Origin: Knoxdaviesia capensis
Lineage: Eukaryota > Ascomycota > Sordariomycetes > Microascales > Gondwanamycetaceae
NCBI GenBank assembly: GCA_001510575.1
Contig: LNGK01000002.1
Location: 3,336,144-3,400,143 of the forward strand
Length of the DNA stretch: 64,000 bases
Direction of reading: 5' to 3'
Shown here: positions 34,866 through 45,838 of the stretch, piece after piece
How the letters are laid out: each line of letters opens with the position of its first letter
How positions within the stretch are numbered: position 1 is the first letter of the stretch
Position numbers and translations under genes: made by a program
The notes under the pieces: generated by a model
Told to the model about the DNA's origin: nothing
What the model saw: the letters and a program-made list of their open reading frames with translations, nothing else
Database searches by the model: none

Positions 34866-37800
34866 GATGTGACGTGGGGGATGTGTCGAGAGGACAGTCG
34901 GCGGCGGATGTGAGGAGAGAGTCGTGTCGATCATGCACAACTGGAGGGGTCAAGACGACTGAGGGTCTAGCTGGAGTTACGATCACCTGCTTGGTTAGAA
35001 CATGAATCCAAAATTGGCATGGAAGATTGCGGCGTGAAGGAATGAAGGGCTTAAAGAGAGGCACTGAAGGGAGCAATGTAATGTCGGGGACGGGAGTGTA
35101 TTAGAGAAGAAAAGAGGGGCATAGAACTGGTGGTAGTAACCTGATTTAGGTTGAAAAGGGGACGACCAGAGGAGAAGAAGTAGTGATGAGACTGGTATTG
35201 GGCACATGAAAGGCGGCAGATTTTGGAGATCCGTTGAAAGCTTTCAGATACGGGATAATGGCGATGGATTAGGGGGCGGGACGGTTCAACAGATAGCAGA
35301 CCTGACATACATATGGAGAAGGTTGAGAAAAGGCTGAATATGATGGCGAGAGCCGAGGGTGTCGAGAGATGCTGGAATATGAAGAAGTGAGAGATGGAGG
35401 GCATCCACGATCAGTGGAGTTATGCCTGGCGTCAATGGCCGTATCGGATGAGGATTATGTATCGGGTAATTCGCAGCGGCGGAAGTGAAGCCCAATATGA
35501 AGGGTGAAAAGAGGCGAGGGTTGGGTCGAGGACTGTCTAAAGCTACAGCCAGGTGAGACAGGAGCTCCGAAAAAAGGGAGTACCAGGAGAGATTCGTGGA
35601 GAAGAATGAGTCGAGAGTGCTGGAAAGAATTCGCCGTGAGGGAGATAGAAGCAGTCTTGGATAGGAGAGAGAGGGATAGGACAGGATAGAGAGAGGAAGA
35701 AGAAAATAAGAGGAGGAAGAGAGAAGAAGATACAAGAGAAGTGACAAATTTGTGTTGAATCAGAAGAGAGAGATGGTGTGGAGATATCTATAGGTGGAAT
35801 GAGGCAACAAGAACACCACTAGGCACCTAAAGATGCAGTGCTCTAAGTGGCCTGGAGGACTGAAGAAGGAGAGGAAGCTTTAATAGCTGGTATAGAGCAT
35901 ATGGATATAGCTCTATCCATGCATGATCCAGGTGCAAAGAAGGATATCAGCAGAACAGAGGAAAAAGCAGAGGAAACCAGCAGTATCGCAAGCCAAAAAA
36001 AAAAAAAAAAAAAGATATCCCAAACACAGTCCAGAATGTAAGCACAGGCAAACAAGACAGAGCAGAAACACCCAAAATCAGAACACGAAAGAAGAACCAA
36101 AAAGAGAGCTCTTGAACCCCCAGGTATAGGAATTAAAGAGAAGAAAAGAAAGAAAGAAAAACAACGCTAGAAAAAAAAAGAACCCAGAAACCTATCCAGT
36201 AGAGGAGTCCCCCCAAAAAGAGAAAGATAGAAGAAGAGAGAGAGAGGTAAGAAAGGAGGGAGAGAAAAGGAGGAGAGAAAGAAAGAAAAAAAAAAAGGAA
36301 GAGGAAAAAGAGTCCAAGAATAAAGAGCAGCAATAAGAGCTTGCTTATGACTTATGCGGAACCAACAAAATAGCACGTAGAGAGCTAGGGCAGCGGTTAA
36401 GCCAAAGAGGAGCTGGATGAGGGGGCAAATAGAAGCTATTCTTAGAAGAGAACACACTAAAAGAGTTGATAGGTGTTGGTGCTAAGATCAGCAAAGACAG
36501 ATTGATTAGGTTAACTCTGATAGCACTTTTTCAGATTAGAGGGGAATGACAGGCACACAGAAAGAAAGGAGCAAGATAGTGCGTATTATAATAAAACAGA
36601 AAATCCAAGAGCAATAAAACAAAAGACGTAAAAGAAAACTCAATCTTTAAGGGTATAGGATAGAGAAGGCTCCTGAAAATACAGGAATATTAGCCAGACT
36701 TATCATACCCCTGCTATGGCGGGATAGAGAAAAATTGATATCATAGGGCACAAGGGAAACCAAAGTTAGAGAGGAAAAAAAGAAAACCAGAAAAGGAACT
36801 CAATCTAGAGACATTTTAACAAGATACATAAAGGGAACCAAGTCTAGAGAAAGAGAAAGCACAATTAGAAGAAGAAAAGAGTGAAAGAAAGTGACAAACG
36901 ACAAAGAGAGTGTAGAAACAAAGCTAAGGTAGAAAGGGAGAAAAATATAGAAGAGAGTAGAGATGAAAAGAGGGGGTCAATTAAGAAAGACACACGTAAC
37001 AAGAGTTCTAGCAAGTTAGCTAGAGATGCATCTATGATGATGATGATATAATATGCAATCACGCGGAGAGGATCCGGGGCAGGAACGGAGAGGGAAGCAG
37101 CTTCCCTGAAGATAAGTTGCGGCAATTCACTAAGAGATGAAAACCGAGGCAGGTTCGTTGGAGCCAAGTGAGCTCTTCCATGATAGATCATGGAGGCACT
37201 ACTAATGGAAGCCATCATGAATTGGCTGGCCATGGGATGATAGACACCAGTTGCGATTTGTCAGGACATGGTTGACGGCGATGACGATCCGTCCATACGG
37301 AACGCCAGAAACCGTTGGACACTTTCCGGACGAACCACACCAGGTGCTGCAATGCCAACACAGTGCCTTGTCGCCCACTCCCTCCTCGTACAGTATGTCG
37401 GCCGTTCCTCTCTCATGCCATCATCGATCATGAGGCCCTGGGCTTTCGGTGTCTTTTACCAGCTCATGTGTATTCTTAGGCTCTGCCATGTCTTGACCGT
37501 ATACATGGCCACGTCCAGACTACCTGAATAAATACTAAACAGCGCCGGGAACGAGTATAGGGTCATCTTGACATATCTCCGAAAGGAGACAGCGAGTATA
37601 AAGCCTTGCTGTCCAGGACCTCCGACCTCTCCTCTCCAATTTGAGGCGCCCGATCGTCAAAAGATGAAGGCGTCTAACAATCCGGGACCAGGGCTTGACT
37701 CGCCCGTTTATTCTTACGGACACTCCACCTGTCGGCTCCTAGCATGTCCATTTGAGAGTCAAGGTAAAATTGCCGCCCTCTGTCTCACTTGCAAACACTT

Positions 37801-40800
37801 GGAACGCTAGCTGGCAGTCCACGCATCACCACCACGCCGAACGGCTGGAGACAACCAACACTTGTCATGGCACACAGATATGACAAGGAGGCAAATTACA
37901 CATTTCCGACTCTCATCTCAGACCTTCGAATGCCTCTGCTCTCTTCTACATGCAAACCCGGGATCTCGAAGCACTCCTACGAGGTCCTGAAACCCCATTT
38001 CTCACGGCATATACCCCCGGATACTGGGTCGGGGCAAACTCTGGCTGTAGACTACAGCGGGGGTCGGGTGCATGTGTTCGTGCGCGTGTGTGTCTGTATA
38101 TACACTTTCTGCATGCATGAAGCACGATTCCGCCACTCTCCAGTCCGTCCTACGCGAATGTGAGAGTGAACGAACGACGCGAGAACACAAAGCCGACACG
38201 GGTTTCTTTTTTCCCTCTCGCGGACGTCCACGACGATAGGGGAAAGCCCCCAGAAAGAAAAAGAAAAAAAGAAGAAAAGCTCGGCCGCCATCGCCAGCCT
38301 CCGCTATATCCCGCTGTTTATGGTATTGTTGTCGTTCTTGGGGCCTTACCATGCACCTCCTCCCCACCCCACCACATCTTCGCGTTGGATGTACGTGGTG
38401 GTGGGTGGTGGTTTGGTGTGTTGTTCAACGGCCACTGCGCTGGGCTGTTTACTGTGCCCACCCGCCCAACCACAGCCGCCGATTCCCCCCCCCGCCTCCG
38501 CCCGCAGCAGCATGCATTGCTCGCTGTTGTTTATTTGTTTTTGTTTCGTTGTCTATTTGCCTGGAGCGATCACTACTTCAACCGTAGGATGCCGCGTTCT
38601 GGGTAAAGCCGTATATGCATAAACACCCACCAGCCCCAAGCAGCCAGAAACAACAAATCTGGGCAGACAGCAGCGCAAGGTTGCGAGCGGGTAGCGGCAG
38701 TACATATATAAGCCCCATATTCTCCGGTAGATGTGTGTGATTGGAGGCTATTCGTAAATATTTTTGTTTTTTTGTTTATATGGCCTGATTTGCTTGAGTG
38801 GTTTTTCCTTGTCTTTTCGTATTATATGCACTGCAGAAGAGCTAGAAACACCAGCCACAATTGGACAGCATCGCTAGGAGGACGTACATTTCACATCAAG
38901 TCTGCCGATATGCAGCGGCACACCGGATTTGTGGCTGGAAGGTGTGCAAGCGTAACTGGCAAGAACAGCCGTGAAGTATCAACGAGTTAGGGTTATACCC
39001 ACGCCACACTACAGTCGAAGTGCATCGAAGTTCGATAGTTTCCTGCCCCCTGTGCGTACGAGTACAGGTATGTTCAATACCAAACGTAATAAGCCCAGTG
39101 ATAGCTTCATCTCCCCAAATCTGCAGGTAAAACCCAAAAGAGAAATCTCGTGGCTCCCGAGACGCACGGTCCATTCTTGTACCCTTCACCACACCCAAGC
39201 CTCTCGATTTTCCGGTTTTTGTGTCTGTCCTTTCCGCACGTCCTTCCCATTTCCAGGGAGAAACAACCCCCCCCTCTTTGTATTTGGCTAGCTGTAGCCC
39301 TGTTCTCGGTTCTGACAGTCTCCAGCCTTCAACAATGGCGGGGTAAAATGAGTTTGGCAGTGGTATGTGCTGATCACCAGTCTGACACTGGCAAACTGAA
39401 GCACGAAGAGAGAGCTGAACACCAAGATATCAAAAGCCAGATTTGAGAGTCATGAGCTCCAATGACCCCAAGCCATCCCTGCTCGTTGTTCTGGCTTGTT
39501 CGGGTGGTTCCTGTGCTCTTCCTGCTGGGATTCAGGGTTGGTGTGGGCCTGGGAAGGGGGAGGAAAAAAAAAACACACTAGAACTGCACTGTAGCCTCAT
39601 TAAAAGAGGGAAAAGAATCTTCCTCACGATCTGGTTTCCTCCCCCAGAATTTCGTCTGTGTGTCATTTGTGCTTTTTTGCACATCATATCTCGTCAGCTT
39701 GCTTCCCGTGTCTCTGCTCCTCCGAGCAGTTTCGTTTCTTCCGGACTCTCTGTTCCTTAAAGCTTGCAGATTCTCAACTTCCGAGTCAGCATATATTCAG
39801 AATAAACCTCCAATTTACAATCTTTCTGGCTTCAATGCCATTTCCAGGCCCAACTTCTAAGTACCCCAAAGCGGTCCTCTGCATAAGAATCGCCCTAAAA
39901 TTTTCACCTTGCCATTCTAAAATATGCCAGTGTCTGCATATATTTCAGGGCCTGTAAAACAGATGCTATGAAACATCTGCCCAGATTTAAAGTCACTACT
40001 TCCCCACATGAGGTTGCTTCCATCGGCATATTCTCTTTACAGCTCCTTCTGCATTGTTCACAGTGCTGCTCACCTCATTTTTTCTCTTGCTAAACGAAAT
40101 TTAAACTGGAAATGTAATAATTGCTCTTTCTTTCCATGGTTGTCTCTCATCTTCCTCGTTTCCCTTTGCTGGCTTTTTCTGACTTCTGCTTTTCTTCCTT
40201 CTCTTGGCCCTGAAGATTTTCTCTTCTCTTTTCTTTTCCTTCCTCTTTTCCTTCATCCCCTTTCCTTCTTACTCCCTCCCTCCCCAGCTAAAATCTTTCC
40301 ACTACAGGTCTCGAAGGTCTCTGCACTGGGAGCTATTGATTCTACTCTCTCAGTTCCGACATCCGACTCCGATTTGAGCATCGATCACGGCTCTCCAGTC
40401 CTGTCCTTCCACCGCCTGTCTTTCAATTCCATCATCCCAGTTTCATCCGGTTATCTCTCTCTTTACTACTCTGGGTACTATCTTAGGAGGGAAAAAAAAG
40501 GAAGAAAAAAAAGGCGACGACAAAAGACGCCATTTTTGGCGCTACCGTCGATCCCGTTCCGCACCATACCCTTTTTAACGAGGAACCAGTCCCGTTCCGT
40601 CCCTTCGGACCAGCATTTTTTTTTTTTAATACTTCTCTTTTGCGCATACAACTTTTCACGCTTACTCGGCCCGCGGGTTTTTCCTTTCCCGGCGGTCCAC
40701 GATCTCGACTTTTTTTCTTACAGTTTAAAAAAGAAAGAAAATACGATCAGAGCAAATTCGAGAAACCCACATTACCTCATCCCGAGGACTGCTCGCTGGA

Positions 40801-41001
40801 CGAAAAATTAAGCCGCAAAATATTGAAATAGGGAAGGGGTCCCGTCGTTATTCGCTCCTTCCCCTCCGAGACAGCCTATCTTCCTTCTCTTCTTCTCTAT
40901 TTGCTTTCCTCCCTTTTCGGATATTTCCGCCCGCATATCATCCTATCAATCCGCTCCTTCCTCATCACTTTGGCGACAAATTCAAAACACAGAATACCGA
41001 C
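34866..41001. other. Very long intergenic region between divergent genes (6.1 kb)
   Basis: No conserved coding sequence seen. From 34866 to about 37000 the plus strand is strongly purine-rich (A/G tracts), so the minus-strand BTZ upstream region is pyrimidine-rich. From about 40000 to 41000 the plus strand is pyrimidine-rich with T runs, typical of a fungal promoter and leader for the gene at 41002. The middle (37200-39960) is of mixed composition with no recognised feature. It could hold unannotated non-coding RNA. Confidence 0.55.
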
Positions 41002-42048
41002 ATGTCACGATCAACGAAACCTTCTCCCACGGCGCCGGCCCCGGCCGGCCCACATCCCCACTCCTCCGGCTCCGGCTCCCGCTCGTTGCCCCACACGGAC
41101 CCGGCCCCTAGCAACAACGCGAGTTCCGCCGGCGGGGCTGATGGTCAGACGAGACGAACTAAGAGAACGCCTGCAAATAACCATCAGCGCCGGCCATCTG
41201 CCGTGGGCGTGTCGCAGCACCTCGCCGACAGCGCTCTGACCCCACTGGTGACGTCGGCCGGGTCGCGCCGCCAACTGGAGAGCCTCACGGCGCTGACCAG
41301 CACAGCACTGGCGGCGCACGCAGCATCCCAGCGGCTGGAGCTGGGTTGTGTCGAGCGCATTCTCGTTGAGATGGATGACGGTGGCCCGTTGCTACTGCAA
41401 TCGTTCCTAGAGGCACCGCGCGTGCGGGCTGCCAAGGCCGCGGCAGCCCGCCCGCTGGTGCAGCTACCGGAGGTGAAGACCGCTGCACAGGGGGAGGACG
41501 TCAACGAGGTGTGTCCCCTGGCTAGAGATGCCGGCGAAGCTGGTGCCGCCGAGCACCTCAGTGGTGTCCCAGTCGAGCCCGGGCCGCGCCGACACAGATA
41601 CAGCCACAGCTACGCAAGCCTGCCCGCTATGTCAACAACCTTCGACCCGCCCCCGTCGTCGTCGTTGCCGTCCAGCACCACCGGCCTGAACCACCTGCAC
41701 AACCTCCTCTCTCGACACACCACCGGCCCAACCCAGCCCACCGCCGCCCGCTCCACTCCCTCGCTCACCCCCTCCAACCCAGCTTCCGCATCGCGCAGCC
41801 GCGCAACTTCCCCGCCCTTCACCGCCGCCGCCCCAGCGGCACCCCTTGCTTCGCTGGCACCGGTAGATGCCGTTGATACCGCAGACGCCGATGCTGGCGA
41901 AGACCCGCCGATGCTGGTCGGCATTGTTGTGGCCGCCGGCCCGCTTGATGGGCCATCGGCCCGGCGTACGGCCGCCCGCCTCGAACATGTTGGCCGTGCC
42001 TTCCAGCGTGAGTGGGAGGCCGAGGAGCGTGCCCAACGGCAAACGTGA
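41002..42048 (+). CDS. Hypothetical protein, possible Roadblock/LC7-like domain
   Basis: A single open frame of 348 residues. The first 75 residues are disordered, rich in Pro, Ser and basic residues. Residues about 76-140 (SALTPLVTSAGSRRQLESLT, then ELGCVERILVEMDDGGPLLL) and the C-terminus (PPMLVGIVVAAGPLDG followed by a long helix, RTAARLEHVGRAFQREW) look like the two halves of a small alpha/beta domain. They are separated by a long Pro/Ser/Ala insertion (about 170-290). The pattern is reminiscent of the Roadblock/LC7 fold of Ragulator or dynein light chains, but I am not certain. Codon use is GC-rich. The start follows a long pyrimidine-rich leader and the ATG context (CGACATGT) is reasonable. 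It is convergent with tktA, with about 760 bases between stop codons. Confidence 0.65.
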   Translation: MSRSTKPSPTAPAPAGPHPHSSGSGSRSLPHTDPAPSNNASSAGGADGQTRRTKRTPANNHQRRPSAVGVSQHLADSALTPLVTSAGSRRQLESLTALTSTALAAHAASQRLELGCVERILVEMDDGGPLLLQSFLEAPRVRAAKAAAARPLVQLPEVKTAAQGEDVNEVCPLARDAGEAGAAEHLSGVPVEPGPRRHRYSHSYASLPAMSTTFDPPPSSSLPSSTTGLNHLHNLLSRHTTGPTQPTAARSTPSLTPSNPASASRSRATSPPFTAAAPAAPLASLAPVDAVDTADADAGEDPPMLVGIVVAAGPLDGPSARRTAARLEHVGRAFQREWEAEERAQRQT

Positions 42049-42810
42049 GCTTCCTACCTTGATTATTTCTTATGTCCGGATAATCTTTTCGGAATGGTAT
42101 GAGAAAACGAGGTTTCATGACAACCAAAAGTTAAATGACCTGCTCCCATGTAACAATTTTGACACTGAACGGATGGGCCACACGGAAAGTCAATTCCGGC
42201 GAACATTAGTCTCCTGCTGTAAATTAATACCCTTCCCCTCATCACTGATGAAATGAGTACACTCTTGCTATCCTTCGACTCTTTTGCTGTTTCGATAAAT
42301 TACATTTCCACGTGCCATTTCCGTCTCTCAGTGTTGCTCTTGTAGATAGCTAGATTGAGCGGAATGCGATTAGCACACATTCGATAGTGACTAGTGGCAG
42401 CACATCAAATTCAAACAAGTAATTTCATTTGTGAGACTCATAAAAAATTAAAAGACTAACGAGGCAATTACTTCTTAATCTCCAAGCAAAGCGTCTCTAA
42501 TCTGTACCGAGGAATTTCTCATCCTAGCAAAAGCCGCTTCCACGTATTCGAATCTCCGACCAAAGAAAACATCAAATCAAAATCATTAAACACCAGACCT
42601 GTAAGCCCGGATTTACCATGGAGAGCCCTGAGAGGAGGGACCTCAGAATGTGGAATTGCATAGATGACCTGCAGACCCTCTTCGTTCGTCTCCTGTACAA
42701 GAGTTTCGGCTCTTTTCTTTTTTACTTTATTTTGAAAAAAGGTTGATCCAGAAGTGATCGCACATAGCACAGTCTACCGAGTTCGGAAAAGCATATACTA
42801 CCATAACCAT
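42049..42810. other. Convergent intergenic region
   Basis: About 760 bases between the stop codons of the 41002 gene and tktA. AT-richer than its surroundings; no gene recognised. Confidence 0.6.
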
Positions 42811-45800
42811 TTACTGCAGCTGATCGAAAGCACGGTTGACGGTCGAGCGGACGGGGACACCCTTCCAGAAATCAATGGTGGCAACAGCACGCTTGGCAAT
42901 ACCCTCAGGAGTGAACTCGAACTTCTGTAGAATTTGTTAGTTTGACTTGGACGACGAGATATTTCATGTATCTGGGGCGGAGGGAAAGCATTTGGGGAAA
43001 ACCCTCCGGGGAAAGGAACTTGCCTTGTACACATCTGAATACACTCCGGAAGCACCGAATCGGTTGAGACCGAACTGCTCATGGGCGTATCTCTCCCAGC
43101 CCACGGTGGACATGACCTCAATAGACAGGGCAGGAATGCCGTCGGGGAGAACGCTGAGCCTGTACTCCTTGGACTGAGCGTCGAAGACCTCCTGGCAGGG
43201 CATGGAAACGATGCGGACCTTGATGCCCTGGGCGGTGAGAAGCTTGGCGGCATCAACAGCAATACCAACCTCCGAACCGGTGGACACAAGGGTAATGGCG
43301 GCGCCCTCAACCTCAGTCAGGACGTAACCTCCCTTGCTGGCCTTCTCAATGGAAGAGCCCTCAAGCTGGGGAAGGTTCTGGCGGGAAAGGGCAATAATGC
43401 TGGGGGTGGTCTTGGTCGACAGGGCGACGTAGTAAGCACCGCTGGTCTCGTTGCCGTCAGCCGGGCGCCACACCATGCAGTTGGGAAGAGCACGGAAATG
43501 GGCAAGAGTCTCAATAGGCTGGTGAGTCGGGCCATCCTCACCCAGACCGATGGAGTCGTGGGTGGCAACCCAGATGTTGCGAACGTGGGACAGAGCAGAC
43601 AGGCGGACAGCGCCGGCGGCGTAAGACACGAAGTTCAGGAAGGTACCACCGTAGGGGATGATGGTGCCGTAGGCCGAAAGACCGTTCATGATAGCACCCA
43701 TACCGTGCTCGCGGACACCATAGCGGATGTAGCGGCCGGAGTAGTCACCAAGCCCGGTGGAAGGGGGTTGGAAGTCAACAGCTCCCTTCCAGCGGGTAAG
43801 GTTGGATCCAGTCAGATCGGCAGAGCCACCAACCAGCTCGGGAATGGTAGACTCGACCTTGGAGAGAACAATCTCCGAGAGCTTGCGCGAGGCGACGGCG
43901 GGGTCGGCCGGGGTGTAGACAGGGAGAGACTTCTCCCAGCCAGCGGGAAGATCACCAGTCTGGCGACGGATGAGATCGGCATGCTCGTTGGGGTACTTCT
44001 CAGCGTACTTGGAGAGCATGTCGTTCCACTGGGCCTCAAGAACGGCGCCCTCAGCGGAGTGCTTGTGGTACAAATCGTACACGGGCTGGGGAACATAGAA
44101 GCTCTTCTCGGGGTCGTAGCCGAAGGCAGCCTTGAGCTGCTTGATATCGTCGGCCTTGAGAGGCGAGCCGTGGACGCTGTGGGTGCCCTGGAGGAGGGAG
44201 CCGTATCCAATAGTGGTGCGGAGTTTGATCAGGGTGGGCTTGTCGGTCACGCTCTTGCCCTCAAGGATGGCAGCCTCAATGGCGGGAAGATCGTTGTCAC
44301 CGTCGCCGACGGTGACGACGTGCCAGCCGTAGGCCTTGTAGCGGGCAACAACATCCTCAGTGAAGGCGACATTGGTGTCACCATCAATGGAGATGTGGTT
44401 GTCATCATAGATGCAGATGAGGTTGCCGAGCTGCAAGTGGCCAGCGAGAGACGAAGCCTCACCAGAGACACCCTCCATCAGGCAGCCGTCACCGAGGAAG
44501 CAGTAGGTGTAGTTGTCGACGATGGGGAAGCCGGGCTTGTTGAAGACGGCGGCGGTATGAGCCTGGGCCATGGCAAGACCAACAGCATTGCAAATACCCT
44601 GGCCAAGAGGGCCGGTGGTGACCTCAATACCGGGGGTGTCGTGAGCCTCGGGGTGACCGGGAGTAATACTGCCAACCGTCTGTATGAGGGTGTCAGTACT
44701 CATAAATCAAAGAGGGTAAAATCATATGTGAACGAGGAGTTATGTTGCATACCCGGAACTTCTTGAGGTCCTCGATAGTCAGGGCATAGCCGAAGAGATG
44801 GAGGAGAGCATACTGGAGCATGCAGCCGTGGCCGTTGCTTTTAGTGGTGGCGTAGATGTCAGTTCAGTCCGGGATCAACTTATGCAGGACGCGTTTAAAC
44901 CGTCCAACATCTTTGGTGCGGTCAAACGCCGTTGAATCTAATTCCGAAGAGAATTGGTTGTAAATATAAGGAGAACTTACGAGAGGACGAAACGATCACG
45001 GTTCAGCCACTTAGGGTTCTTAGGGTTGAACTTCATGAAGCGGTTGAACAGAACGTGGGCAACAGGAGCCATTCCCCTAAAATTAGGAAATATCAGTATG
45101 ACTAGCACTTATGGAGAAGCCAAAGGACCATTTGAGTCATTTTTTTTTCTTCTCGGTATGGCCTCGCTATCGTAGTACGTGGGCAATCATCGAACTGTAA
45201 GAAGGAGTATTCGCTTACATGGGAGCACCAGGGTGACCCGAGTTGCTCTTGAAGGTGGCATCGACCTAGCAAACGAGGGAAATTTCAGAATTAGGTTAGC
45301 CTCAGAGCCCCTCGCAAGGTCAATCAATCCGGCCCGGAAAAAAAGAAGGAACAGGCAAAGGCCCGGAACACATTTCCAGTCTTATCGGGAAAGACAAGCC
45401 AGGCAAAAAGGTGTATAGCGCTTCTAGTATCATAAACTTTTATCGTGCAATGTTCATTGGAGGGGTAATTCGTAGAGCCCCAGATATTTGCCTCTCCCAA
45501 CATCATAGCTTAAGCGGGGCAGCTTTGCTGAGCTCCTTTTCTGGGTGAGACCCTCCCAAGAAAATCATGCGGACCAACCAGCCAAGACTATGATGCCACA
45601 GCAGCCTTTGAAGAAAGAGGAAGTGTTCACAGGGCGGGACAGCAGGAAAAAAAACCTCACGGCGCCTCAGCAAACCAATCTGCTCAATGTTCCAATCCAG
45701 GGTGGTGAATTTGAAGCAGATTGGCCCAGGAGAGGACTAAAATCCAGAGGGGAAGTTGGAGAGAAGTTGGGAACTTACAGCAAGGACACGGATGGCGTTG

Positions 45801-45838
45801 ATGGCCACCGTGTCGAGGTCGGTGTAAGGGGTAGCCAT
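42811..45838 (-). CDS. tktA: Transketolase
   Basis: A thiamine-diphosphate enzyme of the non-oxidative pentose phosphate pathway that moves two-carbon ketol units between sugar phosphates. Six exons: 45779-45838, 45220-45265 (through 45219), 44981-45076, 44753-44837, 43024-44679 and 42811-42924, giving 685 residues, the usual fungal length. Motifs are [15 protein letters not shown] in exons 2-3, RDRFVLSNGHG, the TPP-binding [13 protein letters not shown] segment, [24 protein letters not shown] with the catalytic Glu, and [15 protein letters not shown]. The last intron (42925-43023) uses a GC donor (AAG/GCAAGT) with branch actaac and acceptor tacag. Joining there restores the conserved [11 protein letters not shown] segment. 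Intron 1 is 513 nt, long for this genome. Confidence 0.96.

Noticed and set aside
40008..40811. Plus-strand open frame of 267 codons
   Set aside because: It lies in a pyrimidine-rich leader region, with Phe/Leu/Ser-rich composition that follows from the base composition. No conserved motif; more likely the 5' region of the gene at 41002.
43081..44766. Plus-strand open frame of 561 codons opposite transketolase
   Set aside because: It is the antisense shadow of the long tktA exon. The absence of stops follows from strong codon bias on the minus strand, and the product has no recognisable domain.
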